A stretch of DNA of 64,000 nucleotides from Paenibacillus sp. (GTDB lineage: Bacteria; Bacillota; Bacilli; Paenibacillales; NBRC-103111). Under the pieces are notes generated by a model. It made no database searches and was not told the origin of the DNA. It saw nothing but the letters and a program-made list of their open reading frames with translations. How positions within the stretch are numbered: position 1 is the first letter of the stretch; each line of letters opens with the position of its first letter. Where the stretch lies: positions 1-64,000 of the forward strand of contig JAPSLM010000014.1 of the NCBI GenBank assembly GCA_031180825.1, given 5' to 3'. Both the position numbers and the translations under genes were made by a program. Below are positions 40,752-51,359 of this stretch, one piece after another.

Positions 40752-42090
40752 TTAGGATGCCGTGCCGCGCAGCACGCTTTTCATATAACCTCTGCAGGCG
40801 ACGACAAAGTAAACCGTCTGCATGGCCATATAGACGCCGATGACGACGAACGAGTACAGCCAATTGGATAAATGAAGCAGGTTATCCAGTGCCTTCATCG
40901 CAACCAGCGCGTGAACAATGCCGATCAGACAGGGCGCGATGAAAATGACGCCGACCTGCGGAACGACAATTTTGCGGATTTCCTCCAGGGTGACGCCGAT
41001 TCGGGTCAAAGCCTTGAACTGCTCCCGATCCTCCTGCAGCTCCGTAAACAGCTTGAAATAAATCATGCTGCCGGACGCGATAAAGAACAAGAGGCTGAGG
41101 AAGAGACCGATAAACATCGTCAGTGCGATGACTTCCCTAACGTTATCGTATTGCGTCTTCATTTCCTGGTATTGCCCTGCGACCGCAAGCATATACACCG
41201 CGCTCGACGCCGTTAAAATGACGGCGCTCAAAATCGATACGATAAATAGCACGCGGGCGTTGTCTTTCATTTTGTAGCCGAGCTGGGCGTAAACGAGCAT
41301 CTTCGTACGGTCGTAGTAAATGCCGGTGCGCTTTCGGATCAGCTGCAGCAGCAGAACGCTGAACTGCGTAAACAAAAGATATGTGCCCATGGTCACGGTA
41401 AGCAAAATCAACAGCGAAATACGCCTCGTTGAGCGTCAGCGCCAAGCTATAGCCTGCGCCCAGACAAACCGCCGCAAGCAGCGCAAGCCGGCGCGAATAG
41501 ACGAGCTGCCCTTTCGGCTTGCGCGAGGCTTTGAGCCGATCGGCGATCTCCGCACGGCTCATTCGCAGCGCCGCCCATACCGAAATCAGCATGAACAGCA
41601 GGAAGAAGCCCCCGGCCGTCAACCATACCGCTTGCTGCGGAACGGCAAACGGAATCGTATCGCTCATCCCGAGCAGCACGCCAAGCCCCATAAAGAACAG
41701 CTTGCTGAACAGGATGCCCAGACCGATACCCGCTCCGACAGACAGCGCCGCGATCGCCGCGTTCTCGTACAGCACAAGCTTGCGAAGCTGCCCGCGGGTC
41801 ATCCCGAACAGCGAGAGCAGGCCGAACTCCTGCTGGCGCGTCTTCAGAAACGCGGAGTTGGAATACAGCACGAACAAGAACGAAAAAATGACAATGACGT
41901 ATTCGCAGAACACCATGCCCTGTCTGACTTTTGCGGCAGCCGCAAGCCGGCCGCTCGCCACCTCGGGATGAGCGAGAAATGCGGCATAGATGTAGAAGAT
42001 CATCACGGAAAACACGCTGCTCATAAAAAATGCGCCGTACGAACGCCAATTGCCGCGGATGCTGCTAAGCGCGAGCGAGCGGAACGTCAT
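40752..42090 (-). pseudogene. BceB-type FtsX-like ABC permease, frameshifted and lacking the large extracellular domain
   Basis: Two overlapping frames (41143-42156, 40752-41411) joining at ~41405; homologous to bacitracin-type export permeases. Confidence 0.72.
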
Positions 42091-42841
42091 CGAAATTCCC
42101 TCCCAGCACGCTGAGCGCGTCCAAGATTTGTTGGAAGAACACCTGCCGGCTCGCACCGCGCCGCAATTCCGAGAACAGCTTGCCGTCTTTAATAAACACG
42201 ATGCGCCGGCAGTAGCTTGCCGAGAAAGGATCGTGCGTGACCATCAGCACGGTCGCCCGGAAGTGCTCGTTCATCTCTTGAAGCACATCCATGACATCTC
42301 CGGCCGCTTTCGAATCCAGATTTCCGGTCAGTTCGTCGGCCAGCAGCAAGGATGGCTTGTGAATGAGCGCCCGCGCAATCGCCGCGCGCTGCTTCTGCCC
42401 GCCGGACACCTCATACGTGCGCTTGCCGAGCAGTCCGACGATCTGCAGTCTCTCGGCAAGCGGCGCAAGCCGCTGCTCGATCAGATTGGGAGCCATCCCT
42501 TCCAAGACGAGAGGCAAAATAATATTTTCCTTGATCGACAGCGTGTCGAGCAGGTTGAAATCCTGAAACACGAAACCAAGCTCGCGCCGCCGGAATAACG
42601 CCAGCTTCTTATCGCTCAGCGACGCCGGGTCGGCCCCGTTGATCTCGATTCGCCCCGATGTCGGACGGTCAATCGTCGCCAGCAGATTAAGCAGCGTCGT
42701 CTTCCCGCTTCCCGACGGCCCCATGACGCCGACAAACTCGCCCGCTTCGATCGTCAAATCGATATCCTCCAACGCTTTATAAAGGATATTTCCGGGGGAG
42801 CCGTACGTTTTGCCCAGTCCCTGTACTCTTAGTACACTCAT
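42065..42841 (-). CDS. BceA-type ABC transporter ATPase
   Basis: '[71 protein letters not shown]'. Confidence 0.9.
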   Translation of the reverse strand: MSVLRVQGLGKTYGSPGNILYKALEDIDLTIEAGEFVGVMGPSGSGKTTLLNLLATIDRPTSGRIEINGADPASLSDKKLALFRRRELGFVFQDFNLLDTLSIKENIILPLVLEGMAPNLIEQRLAPLAERLQIVGLLGKRTYEVSGGQKQRAAIARALIHKPSLLLADELTGNLDSKAAGDVMDVLQEMNEHFRATVLMVTHDPFSASYCRRIVFIKDGKLFSELRRGASRQVFFQQILDALSVLGGNFDDVPLARA

Positions 42842-42949
42842 CGTTGCCCGTTTCCTCCTTTATGCTGTTTTCACTGTCTATAGCGCTAGTATAGCTCGGA
42901 GGAGACGCCGGTCCCATCGATTTGCGTGACATTGTACCTTACAAACTTG

Positions 42950-44053
42950 TTACCTGGAGCGCATGCCCCGTTCTCCCTTGTCACCTAACGCATGAATGCT
43001 CCGGGGATGAAAGAATACGGTAAACGTCGTTCCCTCGCCCAACTCTGACTCTACGGACAACCGGTGTCCAAGTCCGCTGCATACCTGCTTTGCCAAATAG
43101 AGTCCCATGCCGGTCGACTCTCCGGCCTCCCGTCCGTTCTCTCCGGTGAAGAACGGGTCGAAGATCCTCGGCAGATCGTGGGGCGCAATCCCGATTCCCT
43201 CGTCCGTCACTCTCAGTTTGCCGCCCCCGTCCGCACCCGGCTCCAGCCGGAAAATGAGCTTCTTGGCCCCCGGCTTGGCCTTGCTATATTTGATCGCATT
43301 GCTGACAAACTGGTTTAGAACGACCGTCATCCATTTTCCGTCCGTCTCCGCCCATGCCTCGCCTTCGAGCTGCGGAAAGATGGAGTACCGGATGCAAAGC
43401 CGCTTATGCGCATTCATGACGGTGCGCACCAGCTCATGAAGCGCCGTCTGCCGGAAATGGAGGTCCATTCGAAACTTATCGAGTCGCGCCGTATTCAGCA
43501 TCAGGTCGAGCCCTCTCGACATGCGTTCGGCTTCCTCCTGCAAACTGAGCGCAAGCTGCTTCTGCTCCTCCTCCGTAACGGGCAGCTGATGCAGCGCATC
43601 CTGCACCAGCAAGTCGATAACCGATACGGGAGTTTTCATATGAGGCACCCATTGCAGTACAAAATGATTGTGCTGCTCCTGCCGGCGGCGGTATTGCCCA
43701 AACTCGTTCAAGTAAGCGCTGTGCTGGTCCCGCAGCAAACGCCCGACAAGCCGCTGCTCGCCCGTAACCGCGGATTGAACGATGGCGGCGGCCTGAAGCT
43801 CGCCGGACTTCTCCACCGCTTGCTCCAGCTGCTTGTAATACGCTCTTTGGCGTATGTAATCTACGGCCAGCCACACGCCTGCAAAAAATAATCCGAGGAT
43901 GACAAAATAAGAGATGGTGCCCGTCCCAATCCCCTCCGGATTACGTGCCCGCTCCAGCAGCATGAGTCCTGCCCCGAGTCCGATCAAAAGTATGCACACA
44001 AGCGCATAAGCAAGCCGGTCGCGCAAAAATATGACAGCCGACGCACCGCTCAT
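42950..44053 (-). CDS. BceS-type (intramembrane-sensing) histidine kinase
   Basis: Two closely spaced N-terminal TM segments, 'QWVPHMKTPVSVIDLLVQDA', C-terminal HATPase 'TDEGIGIAPHDLPRIFDPFFTGENGR'. Confidence 0.85.
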   Translation of the reverse strand: MSGASAVIFLRDRLAYALVCILLIGLGAGLMLLERARNPEGIGTGTISYFVILGLFFAGVWLAVDYIRQRAYYKQLEQAVEKSGELQAAAIVQSAVTGEQRLVGRLLRDQHSAYLNEFGQYRRRQEQHNHFVLQWVPHMKTPVSVIDLLVQDALHQLPVTEEEQKQLALSLQEEAERMSRGLDLMLNTARLDKFRMDLHFRQTALHELVRTVMNAHKRLCIRYSIFPQLEGEAWAETDGKWMTVVLNQFVSNAIKYSKAKPGAKKLIFRLEPGADGGGKLRVTDEGIGIAPHDLPRIFDPFFTGENGREAGESTGMGLYLAKQVCSGLGHRLSVESELGEGTTFTVFFHPRSIHALGDKGERGMRSR

Positions 44054-44786
44054 ACGCCCGATTCCTCCCGCTCGTCGCGTAGGAGGAGCATATAGCCTTG
44101 GCCGCGCACCGTTTCGATGGCTTTCGGGAGCCCCAGCTCCTCCAGCTTTTTCCGAAGCCTGGTCACATTGACCGTTAACGTATTGTCATCGACAAACTGC
44201 ACATCGTCCCACAGCGCCTCCAGAAGCTGCTCCCGGGAAACGATCCGCTCCGGCTGCCGCATGAAGCATTCCGCCAGCAGCCGCTCGTTCTTCGTCAGCA
44301 TCGCTTTCCGCTTCTCCCATACCAGCTCGCCCCGTCCAAGGTGCAGCCGCAAGCCATGCGCGTTCAGCTCCGCTTCCGGCGCTCCCGCAGCCGTGCCGCC
44401 ATGCCCGCCCGCAGCGGCGTATTCCCCGTAGGCTCTTCGGAGCACGCCCTTGATCTTCGCCATGAGAAGATCCAACGGGATCGGTTTCGTAATATAGTCG
44501 TCGCCGCCGTTTTCAATGGCCATGACTTGATCCATCTCCCCGGCCCGCGCGGAGATAAAAATAATCGGCACGCTGGAGCGCGTGCGAATTTGTCTGCACC
44601 AGTAATAGCCGTCAAAATACGGCAGGTTAATATCCAGCAGCACCAAATGCGGCGCATAGGCTTCCAGCTCCGGTATCAAATCGCGGAACTGCGTCGCGCA
44701 TGCCGCCTCGAAGCCGTATTTCTCCATATTTTTTTCAGGACAGCCCCTATTTTGTCGTCGTCTTCTATGATGTAAATGCGGTACAT
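44050..44786 (-). CDS. BceR-type OmpR-family response regulator, with apparent A7 homopolymer frameshift near the N-terminus
   Basis: MYRIYIIEDDDKIGAVLKK in one frame, then MEKYGFEAACATQFRDL... in another, joined at T7 44729-44735. Confidence 0.8.
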
Positions 44787-44935
44787 AGCGCTTCCTCCCA
44801 ACGTTTCAACGAACATTACCAAGATAGCAGGATCACCGCCGCTAAGCAATTTTAATTTTCAGGACGCTTATTGTAATATAATTGTATATCATCCATTAAA
44901 ACGGTATACTTTCATTTCTAAAAAGGGGAATGCAC

Positions 44936-45178
44936 ATGAAAAAAGCAATTGCAATTTGCTTCGTTATAGGCAGTGCGGTTTTTGGTTCGTGGCTCTCCAT
45001 GCCTCATCGCCCCGATACTTACGTTATTTTCGCGCAAGCGACAAATGTAAATCAAGAACTAACGGCGGCTCTTATTTCCCGTTTGAAGCAAAACCATATA
45101 TCCTATCAGCTTGATACGAGTGGGAATGTCTTTGTCCTGGAATCCCATTTGAAAGATGCCGTGATTTGCTGTTCGTAG
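44936..45178 (+). CDS. Small exported hypothetical protein
   Basis: MKKAIAICFVIGSAVFGSWLS signal peptide, RBS AAAGGGGAATGCAC. Confidence 0.55.
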   Translation: MKKAIAICFVIGSAVFGSWLSMPHRPDTYVIFAQATNVNQELTAALISRLKQNHISYQLDTSGNVFVLESHLKDAVICCS

Positions 45179-45230
45179 CACGTTTTACTATTTTTTTGCA
45201 AGGCTATGTTAATTTTGATTTAAAAAATTA

Positions 45231-45252
45231 CCCACCTTCTCAGGAAGGTGGG
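45231..45252. repeat. Hairpin CCCACCTTC-TCAG-GAAGGTGGG flanking the IS/repeat composite (left)
   Basis: Inverted counterpart at 46827-46850. Confidence 0.7.
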
Positions 45253-45253
45253 A

Positions 45254-46176
45254 CAGGCTGTCGACAAAGCTCGGTTTTTATAGAGCTCGCTTGAATAATT
45301 ATCTTAATTTCCGAAATATCGAGCATATAAAAAGCAGAAGATCGCCCTACCCGGCTAGTTTGGCCAGGTGGTTGGCGATCTTCTTGACGTTCTGGCAGAT
45401 GGCAGTCATGAGCGCTTGCTCTAAGACTTTTTTCCTGCCGCGGAACCGGCAATAGCGAAGTCCATGGAGCTCTTTGGCATCTGCGAAACTTCGCTCAATC
45501 GTTTGGTACCGGAGATAGTACCGATATTTGCCCGAGCGAGACCGCCCGTTTTGTTTTACCCACTCCTTGCCTTGCCAAACATGTCGTGTTAGAATCCTTT
45601 GTTTGTTCCTTGAACGTGTACACTGGGAAAGCAGCGGACAGTCTTTGCACATCTCAGGATCCGACTTGTACTGGCGGTAACCCTCCCGGTCTGTCGCGGC
45701 ATAGGTCAGCTCTTGTTTTTGCGGACAGATATACAAGTCGCGCTCCTTGTCATACTTAAATCGCCACTTGGCGATCAAGCCTTTTACCAGGGTGTAGCTT
45801 CGACCGCCAATGACGGCATAATTCTTCCGGGCGTGGAGTTTCTTGCAGATATCTGCTGTGTAATAGCCGGCATCCAGGGCAACGGCTTCCAGTGTTTTGT
45901 CAAACCCAATCCGACAAACCAGCGATAGGCCACGTTGAGTTGAATCTCCTGCTCGAGCTGGCGTTCAGAACGAATGCCGTACAGATAGCCAATGAACATC
46001 ATTTTGAAGAGCATGATCGGATCGACCGAGGGGCGTCCGTTATTTTCACAGTAATATGGCTTTGCTTTTTCAAGAATAAAGGAAAAGTCAATGTGTTTAT
46101 GGATCTTGCGAAGCAAATGATGTTGAGGCGCAAGTTCTTCCAAACAAAACGAATTCGTAGCTGTTTTGCTGGCTGT
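45254..46176 (-). mobile_element. IS1182-like element copy 2, truncated at the transposase 5' end
   Basis: Left end CAGGCTGTCGACAAA (45254-45268); transposase pieces 45347-45778 and 45784-~46165; sequence diverges from copy 1 after GTAGCTGTTTTGC. Confidence 0.75.
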
Positions 46177-46200
46177 AACCTCTCTGCGGAGAGGTTTTTT
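46177..46200 (+). terminator. Intrinsic terminator-like hairpin
   Basis: AACCTCTC-TGCG-GAGAGGTTTTTT. Confidence 0.65.
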
Positions 46201-46203
46201 GAT

Positions 46204-46826
46204 TTGTTCAGGCGCCCGTACCGATAGGACCTTTCGATATTCGGGAGCCGTCAGAAACATCGGGTAGGTAAGCGAACAAAGCCGCCTTTCTGTAGCGAGA
46301 TCGTGCGTCAGCAAAATAGATGCGAAAAAGTTCCTCTAAATCGGCTTTTTGACCTCTTCGTGCAAATACAAAGGAACTCAGATGCGCTAAATGCCTGATT
46401 TTAACCTTACTAACAATTTTTCGACATGAATAAAGGAACATATGTTCGCTATTTTGCAGACAGGTTATCTAAGACTAAAATAGAGCACGGCAGTTCCGTT
46501 GTCTTGTCTACCTCTTGCAACCTTACTGCGTGCACACAAGTATGTACTCAGAGTGCTGAGAAAGCGGTCTTTGCTTGCTGGTATATCGAAACATACGGAG
46601 GCGGGGGATCTGCTGAGGAGCGATAGCGGCCGCCTTTGTGTGAAGGAAATGTTCGCTGTTAAGCGGCTTCAATCAAAGTTCCCCGCTGACCCGGAGGTTC
46701 CGCCAAGTATCGGACTAAGCTTCCCTGATTCAACATCGCTTTGTGGGGGAGAGCAGCGGCCGGAAGTGGATATCCTATCCCTCTGTAACCTCTATTGTCC
46801 CGTTTGACCGCTTTCTCAGCAAGCTC
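46204..46826. repeat. ~623-bp dispersed repeat, copy B (contains 268-bp unit with perfect 16-bp TIRs, 46554-46821)
   Basis: TGCTGAGAAAGCGGTC (46554-46569) / GACCGCTTTCTCAGCA (46806-46821); near-identical to 8226-8849. Confidence 0.85.
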
Positions 46827-46875
46827 ACCCACCTTCTCAGAAGGGTGGGTAATAGAGCAAACGTATTTCGGAAAC

Positions 46876-47277
46876 TTAGTCTCCAGAGTCATCGTTAATT
46901 ACCTTTATTCCAAACCCTATCCATCTTCCGTCGATGTCCTCGATAACAAATTCTTTATTGCCATAATCTGTATTCGATAACGGGCGGACAATTTTTACAT
47001 TCGAGTTTTGAAATTCGTCTTGAAGCATTTTTTGATCTCTTGTAATAAAGTAAGCATCATACCCATAACCGTATAATTCTCTATTCGGGATGACTCTTTT
47101 TCCGTTTGTCTTGGTTAAAATAATTTCTGTTTTATCACGATATAAACAAATGTGAGGTTCAGCCACATCTAAATAATGAACTGCTTTAAACCCCATTTTT
47201 TGTTCATAAAAATGAGCTGTTTTTATTATATCAGGTGTCGGAAACACACAATGAGACATTAATAAGAATTGATTCAT
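46876..47277 (-). CDS. VOC (glyoxalase/bleomycin-resistance fold) protein
   Basis: 'CVFPTPDIIKTAHFYEQKMGFKAVHYLDVAEPHICLYRDKTEIILTKTNG'. Confidence 0.82.
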   Translation of the reverse strand: MNQFLLMSHCVFPTPDIIKTAHFYEQKMGFKAVHYLDVAEPHICLYRDKTEIILTKTNGKRVIPNRELYGYGYDAYFITRDQKMLQDEFQNSNVKIVRPLSNTDYGNKEFVIEDIDGRWIGFGIKVINDDSGD

Positions 47278-47344
47278 TTGAATTTCTCCTTCAATCTTAA
47301 TTTCACGTATCAAAACTATACCAAACACTCGATAAATGTGAGCG

Positions 47345-47561
47345 GTAACAAATTCCTATAATTAAACTCCCGTTGTTCGGCAAGAAAACGCCGACCATCG
47401 AAGTTTATTGTTCGCTTCATTGCAGTAAACAGGCAAGAAGTGACCAACATTTGTTTCTTGTTTGACATTGTGTTTTCATATTCCTTGCCGTCTAAATAAC
47501 GGAACCAAGCTAAGTCATGTTGTAACTATTTAGTCGCAACACCGTTGAAGCGATCCATCCA
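47345..47561 (-). pseudogene. C-terminal remnant of an IS1595/ISXO2-like transposase with in-frame stop
   Basis: Minus-strand reading WMDRFNGVATK*LQHDLAWFRYLDGKEYENTMSNKKQMLVTSCLFTAMKRTI. Confidence 0.55.
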
Positions 47562-47713
47562 TTTCGACGATGCCTTGAAAAGCTTCGGTTGGAATTGCCC
47601 TCAATAAAACAAGGTTAGATGTGCCTCGCTATGCCTCTCTTCTGCACTAACATAGCCTTTACACAAAAAAAGCCTAATCCCGTCGGGGTTAGACTTTTTC
47701 CGGCAGCTCTCGC

Positions 47714-48550
47714 TTACAGAAAAACAAAATAAATGACGGCCGCAAGCACCAAGCGGTAGATCGCGAACGGCACGAGCTTGATGCGGTTGATCAGCTTCAG
47801 GAAGAAGCGGATCGACAGAAGCGCGAAGACGAAGGCGCTGATAAATCCGACGACGAAAAACGGAATGGCGTCCATCGTGATCGAGTCCCAGCTCTTCAGG
47901 AGCGACAGAAAGCTTGCCCCGGCCATAATCGGCACGGCCATAATGAAGGTGAAGTCCGCAGCCGCGCGATGGCTCATTCCGAGCAGGACGCCGCCGGAGA
48001 TGGTCGACCCGGAGCGCGAGAAGCCCGGCCACAGGGACAAGCATTGAACCAGTCCCACGAAGAAGGCTTGCTTGTATGTAATCTGATCGGCCGTCTCCGT
48101 CTTCGGGCGGCGGGGACGGAACCAATCGGCCGCGAGCATGAGAACGGCTCCAAGCACCAGACCGACGACGACCGTCTTCGTAGAGAACAAATATTCGTCG
48201 ATATAATCGTCGAACAGCACGCCGAGGATACCGGCCGGAACCAGTCCGACGAACACCTGAAGCAGATTCAAGCGCGGGCTAGAAGACGTTTGTCCCGGCA
48301 TTTTTTTTAGCCCGAGCAAGTTCATGAACCGGTCCCACATCAGGACGACAACTGCAAGAATCGATCCCAATTGAATGACGATCTTGAACGTATTCGCCAC
48401 GCTTGGGGAAAAGATTTCTTTGGATTGGAACAGGAAATCGTCGACGATGATCATATGACCGGTAGAAGAAACGGGCGCGAACTCGGTAAGGCCCTCCACG
48501 AGTCCCAGAATTAAAGCAACAAACGCTTCCCACAAATTCAACGGCTCCAC
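47714..48550 (-). CDS. uppP: Undecaprenyl-diphosphatase UppP/BacA
   Basis: 'GLVEGLTEFAPVSSTGHMIIVDD', 'WPGFSRSGSTISGGVLLGMSHRAAADFTF'. Confidence 0.93.
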   Translation of the reverse strand: MEPLNLWEAFVALILGLVEGLTEFAPVSSTGHMIIVDDFLFQSKEIFSPSVANTFKIVIQLGSILAVVVLMWDRFMNLLGLKKMPGQTSSSPRLNLLQVFVGLVPAGILGVLFDDYIDEYLFSTKTVVVGLVLGAVLMLAADWFRPRRPKTETADQITYKQAFFVGLVQCLSLWPGFSRSGSTISGGVLLGMSHRAAADFTFIMAVPIMAGASFLSLLKSWDSITMDAIPFFVVGFISAFVFALLSIRFFLKLINRIKLVPFAIYRLVLAAVIYFVFL

Positions 48551-48579
48551 ACTCCTATTTCTTGTCGTTTATCTATTTA

Positions 48580-49314
48580 TCAATGAATATCTACCTTCTT
48601 GAAGTAGATAATCGTTGCCGTAAGTCCGATGATCGAAGCGGCTATAATCGCAACGCAGGAAAAAGCCGGCGGATATTCGGGAACGAAAGCTTCATTGGCC
48701 AGGACGTACGTGGCGGACCATGGAAACAAAGCCTTGTATTCCGATTCGGACAGTACCACATTGGCCATCGTAATCATCGCGGTAAAGATGATGGTCGGAA
48801 CGTAATTTTTGAACAAAAAAGTGATCAACATCGTCGGAGTGCACAGGAGAAACAGAAGCGCGCCTCCTACGACAAATTGCTTTAAGGATTGGAGCAGCAG
48901 GGCCCCGGTCAAGCCTTCAAACTGTCCGATCAGCCCCAGGATCAGCGTCAGCGACCAAATGATGAGCGTTAGGACCATAATCCACAGGAACAGCAAAATA
49001 AGCTTGCTTACGATCAGACTGACTCGGGATACCGGAATGGTCAATAAATTTTTCAAGGTGTCTTCCGCATATTCCCGATGAAACAGATACGCCGTAATGA
49101 CTCCGTAAAGAAGGGTGCCTACGAGCAGAGTCACGTACATATTGGTGTTCGTAAAGGCAACCTCGAACTCAATCGGAGTCTCGGGCTTCTTGCTTTTCAT
49201 ATTCAGCAAGGCAAGAAACATCATGATAGGGGCCGACACGGCTCCGAGCATGCTGACCATAAACATCTTGGCCCGCTTCAGCTTGATCAGTTCCGTATAG
49301 AGCAAATTAACCAA
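48580..49314 (-). CDS. ABC-2-type transporter permease (BcrB-like)
   Basis: Six hydrophobic segments, directly downstream of a BcrA-like ATPase. Confidence 0.8.
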   Translation of the reverse strand: MVNLLYTELIKLKRAKMFMVSMLGAVSAPIMMFLALLNMKSKKPETPIEFEVAFTNTNMYVTLLVGTLLYGVITAYLFHREYAEDTLKNLLTIPVSRVSLIVSKLILLFLWIMVLTLIIWSLTLILGLIGQFEGLTGALLLQSLKQFVVGGALLFLLCTPTMLITFLFKNYVPTIIFTAMITMANVVLSESEYKALFPWSATYVLANEAFVPEYPPAFSCVAIIAASIIGLTATIIYFKKVDIH

Positions 49315-50227
49315 TCGTCCCGCCCCCTATCAATTTTATAAAGTAATCTTCCAATCTGTCTACACTCGTTGTCATTTTTGTGACTTCTATCCCATGCTCC
49401 ACCAGCATCCGGTTGAGCTTGCCCTGCTCGCCGATATGGCTGTATACCCGGATTACCCGTTCGTCGTGAACCTCGTAATCCGTTATGCCGAAGTGCTTCT
49501 CCAGCAGCATCGCCGCTTTATTGTCGTCGGACACTTGAAACTCGAGGTATTTGCGGTTTCGCTTGCGGAGCTCGGCGAAGGAAATCTCCTCCAGCAGCTT
49601 CCCTTGATGAACGACCCCGATCTGGTCGGCCAGCTGTTCGACCTCGGACAAAATATGGCTGGAAACGAGAATCGTTATTTTTCGTTCCTCGGCGAGAGAC
49701 TTGATCAGCCTCCGAATCTCCTTGATGCCCACCGGGTCCAATCCATTGGTCGGCTCGTCCAAAATCAACAGCTCGGGATGATGGAGAATGGCTCTGGCGA
49801 TCCCAAGCCGCTGCTTCATCCCCAAGGAATAGCTGCCGACCAGCTTTTTCGTTTCCTGATGCAGACCGACGATTTCCAAAGCTTCGTCCATGGCGTTTTT
49901 CTTATGTACGCCCATCAGCTTGGCGTTGATCGACAAGTTTTCGCGGGCCGTTAAATTCTCGTAAAATCCGGAAAACTCGACGATCGACCCGATTCTTCTT
50001 AAAATCTCTTTCTGGTGCTTGTGCAGACTTTCGCCGAAGATTTCGATTTCCCCGTGCGTCGGCTTGATTAACCCGAGCAGCATGCGGATGGTCGTCGTTT
50101 TGCCCGCGCCGTTCTGGCCGAGAAACCCGTAAATCTGCCCTTGAGGCACATTCATGTCCAGGTTGTCCACCGCTTTTTGGGTCCCGTAAATCTTCGTTAA
50201 TTGCGTCGTTTTGATAACCGCACTCAA
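49307..50227 (-). CDS. ABC transporter ATPase (BcrA-like)
   Basis: TTG start after AGGAGGG; 'VIKTTQLTKIYGTQKAVDNLDMNVPQGQIYGFLGQNGAGKTTTIRMLLGLIKPTHGEIEIFG'. Confidence 0.88.
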   Translation of the reverse strand: MSAVIKTTQLTKIYGTQKAVDNLDMNVPQGQIYGFLGQNGAGKTTTIRMLLGLIKPTHGEIEIFGESLHKHQKEILRRIGSIVEFSGFYENLTARENLSINAKLMGVHKKNAMDEALEIVGLHQETKKLVGSYSLGMKQRLGIARAILHHPELLILDEPTNGLDPVGIKEIRRLIKSLAEERKITILVSSHILSEVEQLADQIGVVHQGKLLEEISFAELRKRNRKYLEFQVSDDNKAAMLLEKHFGITDYEVHDERVIRVYSHIGEQGKLNRMLVEHGIEVTKMTTSVDRLEDYFIKLIGGGTIG

Positions 50228-50303
50228 ACCGTGATCCCTCCTGCTTTTCATTAGTCGTAATTTCATGATAAGCAGGCGATTTTAAATGCCTCTTAATCAA
50301 TTC

Positions 50304-51359
50304 TTAAATGTTTCTTAATCCCGGTTCGGAGCGCCGCTTCGGGACCGCAAAGCCGAAGGTCGTTTTCACGCCGGGCTCGCTTTCGGCCCACAGGGTCCCC
50401 GAATGCTTCTCGGCGAGCGCCTTCGCGATGGCCAGACCTAACCCGCTTCCTTGAGCGGAAGGATTCCTGGCCCGGTCCGTGCGGTACATCCGTTCGAACA
50501 CGCGGGGCAAATCCTCCGGCGCAATCCCTTTCCCCCGGTCCCACACCAGCAGCCGGTACCTGCCCGCGGCTTCGGCCAGCTCGATGCCCAAGACTTTACC
50601 GTCTTTTCCGTGCTCGACGGCATTTTTGATCAGATTGCTGACGATCCGCAGCATGCTGACCCGGTCGGCCACGATGAAGCAGGCGTTTTCCGGAATGTTG
50701 ACTTTTAACTCGATGGCATGCGTTTTCAGCTCGGGCAAAAATCCGATCACCGATTCCCGGACAATTTCCGCAAAATCCAGCGTTTCCGGCTTTAACGGAA
50801 TTTCGTCGGCGTCCAGCTTGGCGAGCTCGAAGATTTGGTCGATCAGCTCCTTCAAGGCGACGGCCTTCCGGGACAAAATATCCAGGTACAGCTCCTTCTC
50901 CTCGCCGGAAGCCGCAATGTCATCCTTCAACGCATCCGCATAGCCGATGATCGACGTGAGAGGGGTCCGGATATCGTGGGAGATATTGGACAGCAGGCTT
51001 TTTCTCGCCGCTTCGGAGCGGATCGAACGGACTTGAACCTTGACCAGCTGCTCGATCAATTCGTTGATCGAAAAGATCACTTCGTCAAAGTGACGGTCAT
51101 CGCCCGAAAGCAGCCGGGTATTCATATTGCCTTGCGCGGCGCGTTTCAGCGCAGCCGCCGTAGCCTTCAGCCTCGCCGTGAACCGGTACCGGACGTACAG
51201 ATGAGCGAGCGTGACGGCGAACAATCCAGCGAATAAAGCCCCGCGGACGATGCCTTGGGGCTGATAAGTCCAATCCACGACGAAAAGCACGGATAATAAG
51301 ATCAACTGCACGATAAGGAGAACGGCGCCCTTGTCATGCTTCATCTTTGTCACCTGCAA
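50304..51359 (-). CDS. Sensor histidine kinase
   Basis: HAMP/HisKA 'LLSNISHDIRTPLTSIIGYADAL' and HATPase motifs. Confidence 0.88.
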   Translation of the reverse strand: MQVTKMKHDKGAVLLIVQLILLSVLFVVDWTYQPQGIVRGALFAGLFAVTLAHLYVRYRFTARLKATAAALKRAAQGNMNTRLLSGDDRHFDEVIFSINELIEQLVKVQVRSIRSEAARKSLLSNISHDIRTPLTSIIGYADALKDDIAASGEEKELYLDILSRKAVALKELIDQIFELAKLDADEIPLKPETLDFAEIVRESVIGFLPELKTHAIELKVNIPENACFIVADRVSMLRIVSNLIKNAVEHGKDGKVLGIELAEAAGRYRLLVWDRGKGIAPEDLPRVFERMYRTDRARNPSAQGSGLGLAIAKALAEKHSGTLWAESEPGVKTTFGFAVPKRRSEPGLRNI

